Assembly: GCA_965247635.1 (NCBI GenBank)
Contig: CBDFHJ010000009.1
Span: forward strand, 248,001 to 312,000
Source of the DNA: CBDFHJ01 sp965247635
GTDB lineage: Bacteria; Chloroflexota; Dehalococcoidia; Lucifugimonadales; Australimonadaceae
Direction: 5' to 3'
DNA: 64,000 nt
Positions 7,886-16,087 of the stretch are shown here, one piece after another; position 1 is the stretch's first letter, and each line of letters opens with the position of its first letter. Both the position numbers and the translations under genes were made by a program. Below the pieces are notes generated by a model. That model worked only from the letters and a program-made list of their open reading frames with translations, was not told the origin of the DNA and made no database searches.

Positions 7886-7896
7886 GGGAGGCCTGA

Positions 7897-8892
7897 ATGG
7901 ACGACGGCCTGACCGACATAGCGGGCCTGGAGGTTGGCCACCATACCGACCTGGTAAACGCCACCGGTTGCACCGTGGTGCTGTGCCGGCAAGGCGCCGT
8001 GGGCGGCGTGGACGTGCGCGGTCCGGCGCCCGGCACTCGTGAGACGGACATCTTGCGCGCCGAGAACACGGTGGAGCGGGTCCACGGGGTGGTCCTGAGC
8101 GGGGGGAGCGCCTACGGCCTCAGCTCGGCCACGGGCGTCATGCGCTACTTGGAGGAGCAGGGCGTCGGCCACCGGGTCGGAAACTTCACCATCCCCATCG
8201 TTCCCGCGGCTATCCTCTTCGACCTTGGTACCATCAACCACCGGGTCCGTCCTGGGGAGACGGAGGGGTACGCCGCCGCGGCCGCGGCATCCTCGGGACC
8301 TATAGCGCAGGGAAGCGTGGGTGCGGGTACTGGTGCAACGGTGGGTAAGGCGCTAGGCCGGAGCGTCGCCATGAAGGGTGGCATGGGGACCTCCAGCCTG
8401 GAGTTGGGCAACGGCATCGTCCTGGGAGCGCTCGTGGCGGTCAACGCAGTGGGCAGCGTGGTGGACCCGGACTCCGGCCGGCTTCTGGCGGGGCCTCGCG
8501 ACGAGAAGGGCCGTGTGCAGGACAGTGTGGCCCTGTTCGCCGACCCAGGCTACGCCAGCAGGCTGGCCAGGAGTCAGCCAGGCCCGCAGCCCTTAACCAA
8601 CACCACCATCGGCGTGGTGGCCACGTCGGCCGCGCTCACCAAGGCCCAGGCCAACCGCCTAGCCCAGGTAGCCCACGACGGCCTGGCATTGGCCATCCGT
8701 CCCTGTCATACGCTCCACGATGGCGACACCATGTTCGCGCTGGCCACCGGCGCGGTGGAAGCTCCCGACGACGTGCCCCGGCTGTTCGCCTTGGCGCCGT
8801 CGGTGGTCGCCAAGGCTATCGTCAACGCCATCCGGAACGCCGACGGCCTGGGCGGTGTGCCCGCCTGGCGCGAGGTGCAAGGCGATGGATAG
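7897..8892 (+). CDS. P1 family (S58, DmpA/NylC-like) N-terminal nucleophile peptidase
   Basis: The 331-residue protein is an autoprocessing Ntn hydrolase of the S58/P1 family, which includes the aminopeptidase DmpA and the nylon-oligomer hydrolase NylC. Family motifs are GLEVGHHTDL at the N-terminus, GVVLSGGSAYGLSSATGV (about 68-85), GSVGAGTGATVGK (about 140-152) and TNTTIGVVATSAALTK. In the last, cleavage is expected between Asn235 and Thr236, making Thr the nucleophile as in NylC rather than Ser as in DmpA. The next gene overlaps its end by 8 nt, so translation is probably coupled. The substrate is unknown; these enzymes take D- or beta-aminoacyl peptides or amides. Confidence 0.88.
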   Translation: MDDGLTDIAGLEVGHHTDLVNATGCTVVLCRQGAVGGVDVRGPAPGTRETDILRAENTVERVHGVVLSGGSAYGLSSATGVMRYLEEQGVGHRVGNFTIPIVPAAILFDLGTINHRVRPGETEGYAAAAAASSGPIAQGSVGAGTGATVGKALGRSVAMKGGMGTSSLELGNGIVLGALVAVNAVGSVVDPDSGRLLAGPRDEKGRVQDSVALFADPGYASRLARSQPGPQPLTNTTIGVVATSAALTKAQANRLAQVAHDGLALAIRPCHTLHDGDTMFALATGAVEAPDDVPRLFALAPSVVAKAIVNAIRNADGLGGVPAWREVQGDG

Positions 8893-9856
8893 CGCTTGGA
8901 CGAGGATAGGTTTCGTGGGCGCGGGGCGCGCCGCCAGCGCCTTGGCCGTAGGCCTCGCCCAGCAGGGCTACCGGGTGGTGGCCGTGGCCAGTAGGACCCG
9001 TGCGTCCGCCGAGCGTCTGGCCGGGCGGATTCCCACCGCCACCGCCGTAACCGACGCGCAGGCCGTCGCCGATACCGCCAAGCTGGTGTTCATCACGACC
9101 CCGGACGACGCCATCGTCCAGGTTGCCGCCGACATCGCGTGGCATCCTGGCCAGGCGGTGGTGCACTGCAGTGGGACGCTGACCTTGGCGCCCCTGGCGG
9201 CTGCGGCCGCGCAGGGGGTGGAGACCGGCTCCTTCCACCCGGTCCACACGTTCAATGCCGAGGGCAGCCCCGGCGTAGAAGCGCTCCGGGGCGCCGCCTA
9301 CGGTATAGAGGCGCAGGGCCCCCTGTTCGAAGCGCTGGCGGAGATGGCCCGGCGTCTGGGTGGGACCCCGATTTGGGTGCCCGCCGAGGCCCGGGGCCTT
9401 TACCACGCCGCCGCCGTGATGGTCTGCGGTTACTTCGTGGGGCTTTTCAACGACGCGGTCAACGTATGGCGGAGCGCCGGCTTGCCGCCTGATTCGGTGT
9501 CCCCGGCGCTGACGCATCTGGTCCAGGCCACGCTGGACAACCTGGGGTCGCTGGGCGCCGAGGCCTCGCAGGCGGGACCCGTGCCCCGCGGTGACGCCGG
9601 GACGGTCCAGGCCCACCTCGATGCGTTACGCGGCCACGCCCCAGAGCTGCAGTCGGTCTATGCCGCGCTGGCCAGGCGGGCCGTGGCGCTGGCTGTGTCG
9701 AGCGGACGGTTGCCCGAGGCAGCGCTTCCCCGGTGGGAAGAGCTGCTGACCCCTCTGGGGTCTGGGGGCGCCACCGACAAGTCGGTCCGAAGGACGCCGG
9801 GCTCCTTCGGAGGGCAGGCGGAGAGCGACCCCCCCTGGGGTCTGGAGGCGCGGTAA
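8885..9856 (+). CDS. Rossmann-fold/DUF2520 dehydrogenase-like protein in pantothenate cluster
   Basis: The 323-residue protein starts at ATG 8885 inside the end of the previous gene. It has an N-terminal NAD(P)-binding Rossmann domain (IGFVGAGRAASALAVGLAQQGYRVVAVASR, about 7-36) and a C-terminal all-helical DUF2520-type domain (about 130-290; GSFHPVHTFN, then LYHAAAVMVCGYFVGLFNDAV). The overall plan resembles ketopantoate reductase and 6-phosphogluconate dehydrogenase-like enzymes. It lies directly before panB and panC, and no panE is seen. A role in reducing ketopantoate to pantoate is therefore an attractive inference but not shown. The last 40 residues are low-complexity and may not be structured. 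Confidence 0.8.
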   Translation: MDSAWTRIGFVGAGRAASALAVGLAQQGYRVVAVASRTRASAERLAGRIPTATAVTDAQAVADTAKLVFITTPDDAIVQVAADIAWHPGQAVVHCSGTLTLAPLAAAAAQGVETGSFHPVHTFNAEGSPGVEALRGAAYGIEAQGPLFEALAEMARRLGGTPIWVPAEARGLYHAAAVMVCGYFVGLFNDAVNVWRSAGLPPDSVSPALTHLVQATLDNLGSLGAEASQAGPVPRGDAGTVQAHLDALRGHAPELQSVYAALARRAVALAVSSGRLPEAALPRWEELLTPLGSGGATDKSVRRTPGSFGGQAESDPPWGLEAR

Positions 9857-9893
9857 GCGGCCCCCAGTGTAAGAGTGGAAAGGAGTGTGCGCC

Positions 9894-10742
9894 ATGCGCG
9901 TGAGGATAGCTGAGATCCAGGCCATGAAGGAGCGGGGCGAACCCATTCCTTGCGTGACCTCCTACGACTTCCCCACCGCGCGTATCGCCGACGAGGCTGG
10001 CATCCCGCTGGTCCTGGTCGGCGATAGCCTGGGCAACGTGGTGCTGGGGTACGACTCGACGGTCCCGGTGACCATGGACGAGATGCTGCACCACCTGAAG
10101 GCGGTGGTCCGCGGCGCTCAGCGGGCGTTGGTGGTGGCGGACATGCCGTTCATGAGCTACCAGATCACCGTGGAGGAGGCGGTGCGCAACGCAGGCCGCA
10201 TGCTCCAGGAGGGCGGCGCGCAGGCGGTGAAGCTGGAGGGCGGTCGCCGCACGGCGAACACGGTCCGCCGCCTGGTGGAGACGGGGATTCCCGTCATGGG
10301 GCACCTGGGCCTTACACCCCAGTCGGTGAACCAGTTCAGCGGCTACAAGGTCCAGGGCCGGACCTTGAAAGGCGCCAAGGAGCTGCTGCAAGATGCCTTG
10401 GAGCTTCAAGAAGCCGGGGCGTTCTCCATCGTACTGGAGACGGTCCCCGCACCCCTGGCTGAGGCTATCACCAGCCGGCTTACCATCCCCACCATCGGCA
10501 TCGGCGCCGGCGTGGGCTGCGACGGCCAGATTCAAGTACTGCACGACATCCTGGGTTTCACCACCGGCTTCGTGCCCAAGCACGCCAAGCAGTACGCCCA
10601 CCTGAGCAACGTCATCACCGAGGCGCTGCACGCCTACGCCGAGGAGGTCCGCGCGAAGGCGTTTCCGACGATGGAGCATGCCCACTCCTTGGACGAGAAG
10701 GTCCTCAAGGAGCTACTCGCCCCAACGGATGGCCGGCGGTAA
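9894..10742 (+). CDS. panB: 3-methyl-2-oxobutanoate hydroxymethyltransferase
   Basis: PanB transfers a hydroxymethyl group from methylene-tetrahydrofolate to alpha-ketoisovalerate to form ketopantoate. The 282-residue TIM barrel has VTSYDFPTARIADEAGI (about 20), the metal site LVGDSLGNVVLGYDSTVPVT (about 41), VADMPFMSYQ, AVKLEGG, the PVMGHLGLTPQS motif, and TIGIGAG with the catalytic-region CDGQIQVLHDILG. ATG 9894 is chosen because AAAGGAG (9878-9885 region) is placed 8 nt before it; the earlier GTG overlaps this ribosome-binding site. The TAA stop overlaps the panC ATG by one base. Confidence 0.96.
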   Translation: MRVRIAEIQAMKERGEPIPCVTSYDFPTARIADEAGIPLVLVGDSLGNVVLGYDSTVPVTMDEMLHHLKAVVRGAQRALVVADMPFMSYQITVEEAVRNAGRMLQEGGAQAVKLEGGRRTANTVRRLVETGIPVMGHLGLTPQSVNQFSGYKVQGRTLKGAKELLQDALELQEAGAFSIVLETVPAPLAEAITSRLTIPTIGIGAGVGCDGQIQVLHDILGFTTGFVPKHAKQYAHLSNVITEALHAYAEEVRAKAFPTMEHAHSLDEKVLKELLAPTDGRR

Positions 10743-11602
10743 TGCAGGTCGTCTCCACGGTCGAGGAGTTACGGGACTGGTGCCGCGCCGCCCAGCGCCC
10801 ATTGGGCCTCGTGCCCACCATGGGGGCGCTCCACGACGGCCACCTGGGCCTGGTCCGTCAGGCACGAGAGGAGTGCGCCACCGTGGCCGTCACCATCTTC
10901 GTGAACCCTGCCCAGTTCGACCGACCGGCGGACCTGGAGCAGTACCCCCGTACTCACGAGCGCGACCTGGAGCTGCTCAAGGAGGCGGAGGTCGACGTGG
11001 TGTTCCTCCCCGCCTCCGACGAGGTGTACCCCCAGGGGTTCGCCACCAGGGTCCAGGTAGCGGGTCCCGCACTCTCGCTGGAAGGCGCAGAAAGGCCGGG
11101 CCACTTCCAAGGCGTGGCCACGGTGGTCACCAAGCTTCTTCTTATCGCCATGCCGGATATGGCCTACTTCGGCCAGAAGGACGCCCAGCAGGTGGCCGTG
11201 GTCAGACGGCTCGTGGCGGACCTCAGCATCCCCACCCAGGTGCGCGTGGTGCCGACGGTCCGAGAGGCGGATGGCCTGGCCATGAGCAGCCGCAACGCCC
11301 ACCTCACGTCGCAGGAGCGGGAGGCCGCGCCGGTGGTGTACCGGGCCCTCCAGGCCGCCGAAACGCTGTACGCCGAGGGCGAGCGCGAAGCGGAAGCCCT
11401 AGAGCGGGCATGTCTGACGGTCCTAGAGGCGGAGCCGTTGGTAGAGAAGGTGGACTACGTAGCCCTGGTGGACCCGCTGACCTTTGATCTTCTCGATCGG
11501 GTCCCCGATGGCTCGGCCGTGCTGGTCGTGGCCGTGCGCATGGGCATGACCCGGCTCATCGACAACGTGGTCCTAGGTAGCGAGGGCCAGCAGGCGGCGT
11601 GA
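10742..11602 (+). CDS. panC: Pantothenate synthetase
   Basis: PanC condenses pantoate with beta-alanine using ATP. The 286-residue protein shows the class I nucleotidyltransferase signature PTMGALHDGHLGLVRQA (about 25-41), with the HxGH-like motif HDGH, and FVNPAQF. Downstream are GHFQGVATVVTKLL, YFGQKDAQQ and the KMSKS-equivalent MSSRN (about 180-185). It overlaps panB by one base (TAATG), which implies tight coupling. panD (aspartate decarboxylase), which would supply beta-alanine, is not in the window. The next region is convergent. Confidence 0.96.
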   Translation: MQVVSTVEELRDWCRAAQRPLGLVPTMGALHDGHLGLVRQAREECATVAVTIFVNPAQFDRPADLEQYPRTHERDLELLKEAEVDVVFLPASDEVYPQGFATRVQVAGPALSLEGAERPGHFQGVATVVTKLLLIAMPDMAYFGQKDAQQVAVVRRLVADLSIPTQVRVVPTVREADGLAMSSRNAHLTSQEREAAPVVYRALQAAETLYAEGEREAEALERACLTVLEAEPLVEKVDYVALVDPLTFDLLDRVPDGSAVLVVAVRMGMTRLIDNVVLGSEGQQAA

Positions 11603-13093
11603 AGGGCGTTTCAAGGAGGCTCAGCGGCACTCGCCGCTACCCGCCCTCCTCCACCACAACGATTCCATAGACGTGCAGGCTGGGAATCGTGACCTCTAGC
11701 CTGCCAGACCCCAAAGAGGTCACCGATAGGAGCTCACCTTCCGGCGACGCGGGCGTGTAGTACGTCACCCGCGGGTCGTTATACTCACCCGTCGGGTCGA
11801 AGGCGAAGTCGTTGGCATCGGTGGGAGTGACCACGTCGGCAGCAGCATCGTAGTCGAAGTTGACCAGGTGGAACGCTTCGATGCCAACGATGGGGTCCTG
11901 CCACTTGTGAATGTGGACCTCTTTGCCAAAGTCCGTGTCCACGTCGGAAGCATAGACGTCAGCGAACTGCGTTTGGAACGACGCCAGGTCAGCCGCCAGC
12001 AACGCGACGTCGTAGTTCGTGGCGACGTTGGCCCCGTTATCGTTCGGGAAGACCAGCACCTGGCCCGCCCCGTAGGCCCGCACGCCCTCGGCCTCCACCA
12101 GATCGGACCACGTGCCGTTCGCCCGCGCCCCAGGGGTGGGATAGCTGAAGTCGTCCGTCCCGGCGTCGCCGAACACCACGAGGAAGCCGCCGGACTCTAC
12201 GTATTCCAGGAAGTTCTGGACCTCCGCGTCCGCCATATATCGCGTCTGGGGCAGGAGGACTGCCTGGTAGTCCTGCATTTCAGAGAGCCCGACCTGCTTG
12301 TCCACCCAGCGCGTCGTGCCAGGCCCCATGTCCGGGTCGCCCTGGTACAGCACGTCGTAGGAGTAGTGCGAGTCCTCCAACAGGCGGGCGGCCCCATAGT
12401 AAGACCCCACCTCCTCGCCTGCGCGCTCCACGTCGCCCATGTGATTGCCCAGCGAGTAGTACAGAGCGACGCGATTGTCGGTTTCCGACAAGAACTCCTC
12501 GTGCGCCTGGAGCAGCTGGTAGAAAGGATTGACCAGGTCGTTGGACTGCGGGCCCGGGTGCTGGGAGACACCGCCGGAGGCGTAAATATCCGCAAGAAAC
12601 ACCACCACGGATTCTGTGTCGGTGTCGTTGGCAGGTGATAGCACCTGACCAGGCCAGAACATGGGGCTGAACCGCTTCCCCAAGGCCGCCATGTTCTTGA
12701 AGAAGGAGGTGAAGTTCCGCTCCGGCCACCGCGGCGTTACCCCAATCCAGCCCGTTGTAGATGTTGGCCGAGAGGTACCATGGCTGGCCCTTCGCGGCGG
12801 CGTACGGTTTAATCTCGTCGTTCAATCGCTCGTAGATTTCGCGAAGCCGCATCCGGTTGTAGTACTCGTAGTCGCCCCCGATGAGGCGCAGCATCGGGTC
12901 CCGGCCACTGCCGCCGGCGCCTCCTTGAAGGGCTATGTTGATGGTCTGTAGAGTGTATGTCTCACCCGGTTCCAGAGGCCTTCCGAGCTGCGCCTCCCAC
13001 CACTCCGCTGTTAAGGAGGCGCCTGGGTCGAAGTCGGTGCCGACGAAGACCGGCGTGTTGTCTATTTCATCACGCCAGTTGAAGGTCACGATG

Positions 13094-13101
13094 TCGTCTA
13101 T
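13094..13101. repeat. Target-site duplication, left (TCGTCTAT), IS256-family copy 1
   Basis: TCGTCTAT at 13094-13101 is repeated exactly at 14470-14477, directly flanking the element. Eight base pairs is a usual length for IS256-family insertions. Confidence 0.92.
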
Positions 13102-14469
13102 GAGGTTACGTCAATAGGTGTGTAAACGACATCAGGCGGCGACCTTCTCAGCCGTTGATTCAATGGCGATTCCATCCGCATACTGTGCACCGAGATAGAC
13201 GTCTTCGATCAACTCAGGGGCCTTCAGACGCCTGAAGCGCTGTTCGGCGACCATCAACATTTTCCAGATCACCGCTATCGCCCGATCGACCCTCTTGTAG
13301 CGCTTGGCGGCATCGGTCCGAAGCCTGAGGGCCGCGAAGGGTGATTCTACCGGGTTCGTCGTGCGAAGGTGCCCCCAGTGCTCCTTTGGGAAGTCATAGA
13401 AGGTGACCATGCGGTCCCAGTCCCGCTCCAAGGCCTCTGAGGCCGCCTCGTAGGAATGGTCGCCGCACCACCTGGTGAACACCGTCCTGAGCCGCTCAGC
13501 CTCTGTCCGAGTCGGCGCGTAGGGGATAGTACGCAGCATGAGCTTGGCCTGGTCCTGTTGTCGCTTTGGAAGCTTGGCGAGCACGTTTACGATCTTGTGG
13601 TTCCAGCAGCGTTGCTCTGCCGCCTGCGGATAGACGTTGCGCAGAGCTCCCCAGATGCCCAGGTGTCCGTCCCCAACCACCAGCCTCGGGCACTCCAGCC
13701 CGCGGCGCCTCATGTCCCTGAGCACATCGGACCAGTTCTCTGTGGACTCCCTGTATCCGGGAACAGCGCTCACCACCACCTTGCTCCCGTCGCTCAGGGC
13801 CGCCACCACCACCAGTACTGCCGCCTTCTCCTTCTCAAGACCAGCCTTGACGTAGACTCCATCCACCCACATGTAGACCACTTCCAGGTCATCTAGGGGC
13901 CGGCTGCGCCATTGGGCAAGCTCATCGTTCCACTTGGACTTCAACCGGGCCACCGTGCTCGCCGATACCGGTGCGTCCTCTCCCAGCAGCCCCCGCAAAG
14001 CCAGATCGAAGTCGCCTTCGGATAGACCGTGCAGGTACAGCTCGGGGATCAACTCAGCAACCTTCCTGGTCCTGTTGACGAACAGCGGCAGCAGCCGGCT
14101 CTCGAACTGCTCCTCGGTATCGCGGACTCGCGGCCGCCTCAGCTGTATCGTTCCCGAACTCAGCGTAAGCCTCCGGGCTCTGCCGTATCCGTTCCGATAG
14201 CCGGTATCGTTGTCCGAGTCGGATCTGAGCGCCGACTTCGCCCTTCCCAGAAACGCCGTCACCTCCTCCTCCGGCAACTCCTGGATCAGCCTCTGGACCT
14301 GGCTTCGCACCCAATCCTCCAACTGCTCCCACTCCGGCCTTGACTCCGACCTACTCTCAGTGCTTTCCTTCCTCATGGGCGGTCTATCTCCTCTCTTGGG
14401 CCTCGAGCCCGTGTTGTTCAGAGAGAGGGTACACCGCCTGACTGTTTACACACTTTTTGAAGATACCTC
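13102..14469 (-). mobile_element. IS256-family insertion sequence, copy 1 (1368 bp)
   Basis: The ends are GAGGTTACGTCAATAGGTGT and, on the other strand, GAGGTATCTTCAAAAAGTGT, both followed by GTAAAC and TCAGGCGG, so imperfect terminal inverted repeats of about 35 bp. It carries one transposase gene. The element differs from the copy at 53866-55233 by a single visible silent base (13546), so transposition was recent. Confidence 0.95.
13132..14376 (-). CDS. IS256 (Mutator) family transposase, copy 1
   Basis: The 414-residue DDE transposase of the IS256/Mutator family moves the surrounding element by a copy-out-paste-in mechanism. It has the N-terminal DNA-binding region with GYRNGYGRARRLTLSSGTIQLRRPRVRD (about 60-87). 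The first catalytic Asp is in VYMWVDGVYVKAG, the second in VVGDGHLGIWGALRNVYP, and the Glu in TTNPVESPFAALRLRT, with the family CW...H context in EQRCWNHKIVNVLAKLP. The length is typical. The encoded protein is identical to that of copy 2 as far as can be read. Confidence 0.95.
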   Translation of the reverse strand: MRKESTESRSESRPEWEQLEDWVRSQVQRLIQELPEEEVTAFLGRAKSALRSDSDNDTGYRNGYGRARRLTLSSGTIQLRRPRVRDTEEQFESRLLPLFVNRTRKVAELIPELYLHGLSEGDFDLALRGLLGEDAPVSASTVARLKSKWNDELAQWRSRPLDDLEVVYMWVDGVYVKAGLEKEKAAVLVVVAALSDGSKVVVSAVPGYRESTENWSDVLRDMRRRGLECPRLVVGDGHLGIWGALRNVYPQAAEQRCWNHKIVNVLAKLPKRQQDQAKLMLRTIPYAPTRTEAERLRTVFTRWCGDHSYEAASEALERDWDRMVTFYDFPKEHWGHLRTTNPVESPFAALRLRTDAAKRYKRVDRAIAVIWKMLMVAEQRFRRLKAPELIEDVYLGAQYADGIAIESTAEKVAA

Positions 14470-14477
14470 TCGTCTAT
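14470..14477. repeat. Target-site duplication, right (TCGTCTAT), IS256-family copy 1
   Basis: An exact repeat of 13094-13101 adjoining the right end of the element. Confidence 0.92.
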
Positions 14478-14611
14478 CCCCTTCGCCGCTAGCTCCGCCG
14501 TGCTGTACCGGCCCTCCAGGTAGCTCCTGAACCCCTCCATGGCCGCGGGGCTGAAGTCGCTTCCCGGCCCAGGTCCGAGGCTTCCCCAGCCCTCATCGAA
14601 GGCGATACCCG

Positions 14612-15862
14612 TCATCCCTGCGTCCACCTGCGTTTTGATAACGCCATTCCCACCTCCAGCCACGCGTCGGACGCGTTGCTGGAGGTGGGAATGGCGTCTC
14701 CACCGCCTGCGCCTCCACCACGCGGGTTGATATCACCCGCATAGTCCATTCGGAGGCCTTCAGTCGGGAGGTCCGGATAGGCGGCCATGATTCCCTCCCA
14801 GCCGCTGGAGCCGTGCTCCACCCATCCGAACGGGTGATAGCTGAGGTAGACCATTCCGGCATCGGTGGCGGCCTTCACACACGCCAAGGTAAAAGGAGTC
14901 GCCTCGACGTCCGTGATAAGCCGGGGGCAGAGGTCCCATAATGCGGAGGTTGTCACCGGCGCTACATCGACGCCTCGGTTAGTTACGCCATCCAGAAGCA
15001 TAGTGGCGAAGGGGTATTCCGCGGGCAGCGACGCTGGTGGGCCAAAAGGCCGGCTCCCTGGGCACTCCATATCCTCAGGTTGGGGATCCGTCGCGCCTGG
15101 ACGCCACGGGTAGCCGCCATCCCCACAGGTAGTGCCGAAGTTCCAGAGGGTCCCTTCGATATTCGCGTCTCTAATGTCGGCGCCAAACAGGTCGGTGAAC
15201 TGGAGGTTGGCGTAGGACAGATCAGCCTCGTTCAGGTAAGCCATACGCAGGCTAGCACCCGACAGGTCCGCCGCGGCCAGGTTAGCGCCTCGCAGGTTAG
15301 CCCCCTCGAAGTTGGCGTTTTGCAGGTTGGCGCAGGACAGGTCTATTCCTTGTAGGTCCTCATCCTTGAAGTCCATGTCAGCCAGGTCCTGGATGGTGCT
15401 AGAGGAGCACAGCTCCGCCCGCGCGACTTCGGGCCGGCAAGTCTCCAGCCTGTCAAGATCACTCTCTGTTGGCTCGATGACCCCCCTTCGCAGTTCATCG
15501 AACCGCACATCGCCCAATCCCGCACACTGTTCCAGCGCGAGACTCGCCGTGGCGAAGGGGTTGTCGGGGTCTACCGCAGGCGGTGTTGCGGTTACGGTTG
15601 CCTCAGGAGTTGCCGTCGCGGTGGGTGTAGGGCCGCCGTCATCGCCTGTCCCAGGCGGGGTGGCGGCGGGTACGGGCGTCGCGGTGTCGGTGGGAGTAGG
15701 GGTTGCGGTGGGCGTTGGTGTGTCGTCCGAGGAGTCCGTAGGGGTCGGTGTAGCGGCGTCTGTAGTTGAGGTAGGCGTTGACGTCGGCGTAGCCTGGGTG
15801 CAGGCCACGGCCAGCAATATGCCTACGGCGAAGAGAATTGGCCAGGTGGATGCCGCGCGCAT
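14612..15862 (-). CDS. Lipoprotein with Thr/Pro linker and pentapeptide repeats
   Basis: The 416-residue protein begins with a lipoprotein signal peptide (lipobox LAVAC, Cys21), so it should be lipid-anchored outside the membrane. A Thr/Pro/Ala-rich linker (about 22-98) follows. A pentapeptide-repeat region with A(D/N)LxxANL-type pentads (about 158-238) would form a right-handed quadrilateral beta-helix. After it comes a segment resembling the start of a TIM barrel (GVTNRGVDVAPV, VKAATDAGMVYLSYHPFGWVEH, MDYAGDINPRGG). The ATG at 15862 is chosen because a near-identical start occurs in the lipoprotein at 19700. The frame ends just after a long palindrome at 14641-14697, and the glycosidase-like sequence continues in another frame. 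The C-terminus is therefore probably an artefact of a frameshift. Confidence 0.7.
   Translation of the reverse strand: MRAASTWPILFAVGILLAVACTQATPTSTPTSTTDAATPTPTDSSDDTPTPTATPTPTDTATPVPAATPPGTGDDGGPTPTATATPEATVTATPPAVDPDNPFATASLALEQCAGLGDVRFDELRRGVIEPTESDLDRLETCRPEVARAELCSSSTIQDLADMDFKDEDLQGIDLSCANLQNANFEGANLRGANLAAADLSGASLRMAYLNEADLSYANLQFTDLFGADIRDANIEGTLWNFGTTCGDGGYPWRPGATDPQPEDMECPGSRPFGPPASLPAEYPFATMLLDGVTNRGVDVAPVTTSALWDLCPRLITDVEATPFTLACVKAATDAGMVYLSYHPFGWVEHGSSGWEGIMAAYPDLPTEGLRMDYAGDINPRGGGAGGGDAIPTSSNASDAWLEVGMALSKRRWTQG
14641..14697. repeat. 57-bp near-perfect palindrome inside the lipoprotein/glycosidase junction
   Basis: ACGCCATTCCCACCTCCAGC (14641-14660) is the exact complement of 14678-14697. 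The centre adds ACGCGT-CGG-ACGCGT with one mismatched pair (C14661/T14677). The palindrome coincides with the point where the reading frame changes. Confidence 0.9.
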
Positions 15863-15878
15863 GCCGCGGATTATAGCA
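15685..15878 (-). repeat. 194-bp lipoprotein 5' module, copy 1
   Basis: This segment encodes the signal peptide and the first part of the Thr/Pro linker plus 16 nt upstream. It matches 19523-19716 at about 191 of 194 positions (three differences seen), while the downstream domains are unrelated. Confidence 0.88.
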
Positions 15879-15904
15879 GGGAACCACCGTGCGCATGCCA
15901 TTGC

Positions 15905-15965
15905 GCTTTATCGGCCTCCAAAGTACCTCCTGAACCCCTCCATGGCCGCGGGGACCGAGCTCCCG
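15905..15965 (-). pseudogene. Remnant of a glycosidase-like gene 3' end
   Basis: On the minus strand this reads ...VPAAMEGFRRYFGGR then TAA. It matches SPAAMEGFRSYLEGR in the broken glycosidase gene (about 14505-14555), including a 25-nt identical stretch. No longer open frame joins it, so it appears to be a fragment of a second family member lying between the two lipoprotein genes. Confidence 0.5.
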
Positions 15966-16087
15966 AACCGCATCCGCACCCGAGGCTTTCTTGCTGTCAC
16001 TGCTGCCGCCCCGGGACGAGCTAAAAGGGTTCTCCGGAGAGTGAGCTGCGAGCGTAAGCGTGAGTGGGCCAGTATGGCGATGGCAAA

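Larger units (their letters stand above)
11637..14663 (-). pseudogene. Glycosidase-like secreted protein gene, interrupted by IS256-family element and frameshifted
   Basis: Reading on the minus strand, a TIM-barrel-like fragment (14663 down to the IS) contains GVIKTQVDAGMTGIAFDEGWGS. It is cut by the insertion at 13102-14469. Removing the IS and one 8-bp target copy gives in-frame GIDDIVTFNWRDEIDN. A second break lies near 12745: the frame ...SANIYNGLDWG must shift to continue as VTPRWPERNF...SPMFWPGQVL, as if one G were lost from a G-run. The rest has a GATase-like fold region (FLEYVESGGFLVVFGD, about 12180) and a beta-sandwich end (RLEVTIPSLHVYGIVVVEE). The domain order suggests a glycoside hydrolase with a beta-galactosidase-like trimerisation domain; the family is not certain. 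It may originally have been the C-terminal part of the lipoprotein gene that now ends at 14612. Confidence 0.7.

Noticed and set aside
7767..7896. Riboswitch or T-box ahead of the S58 peptidase gene
   Set aside because: Apart from one terminator-like hairpin, no conserved aptamer or T-box motif is visible, and part of the region is a dispersed repeat.
9459..10685. A 408-codon minus-strand frame across the DUF2520 gene and panB
   Set aside because: It spans two well-supported genes on the other strand and is rich in His, Arg and Gly as expected for a shadow frame.
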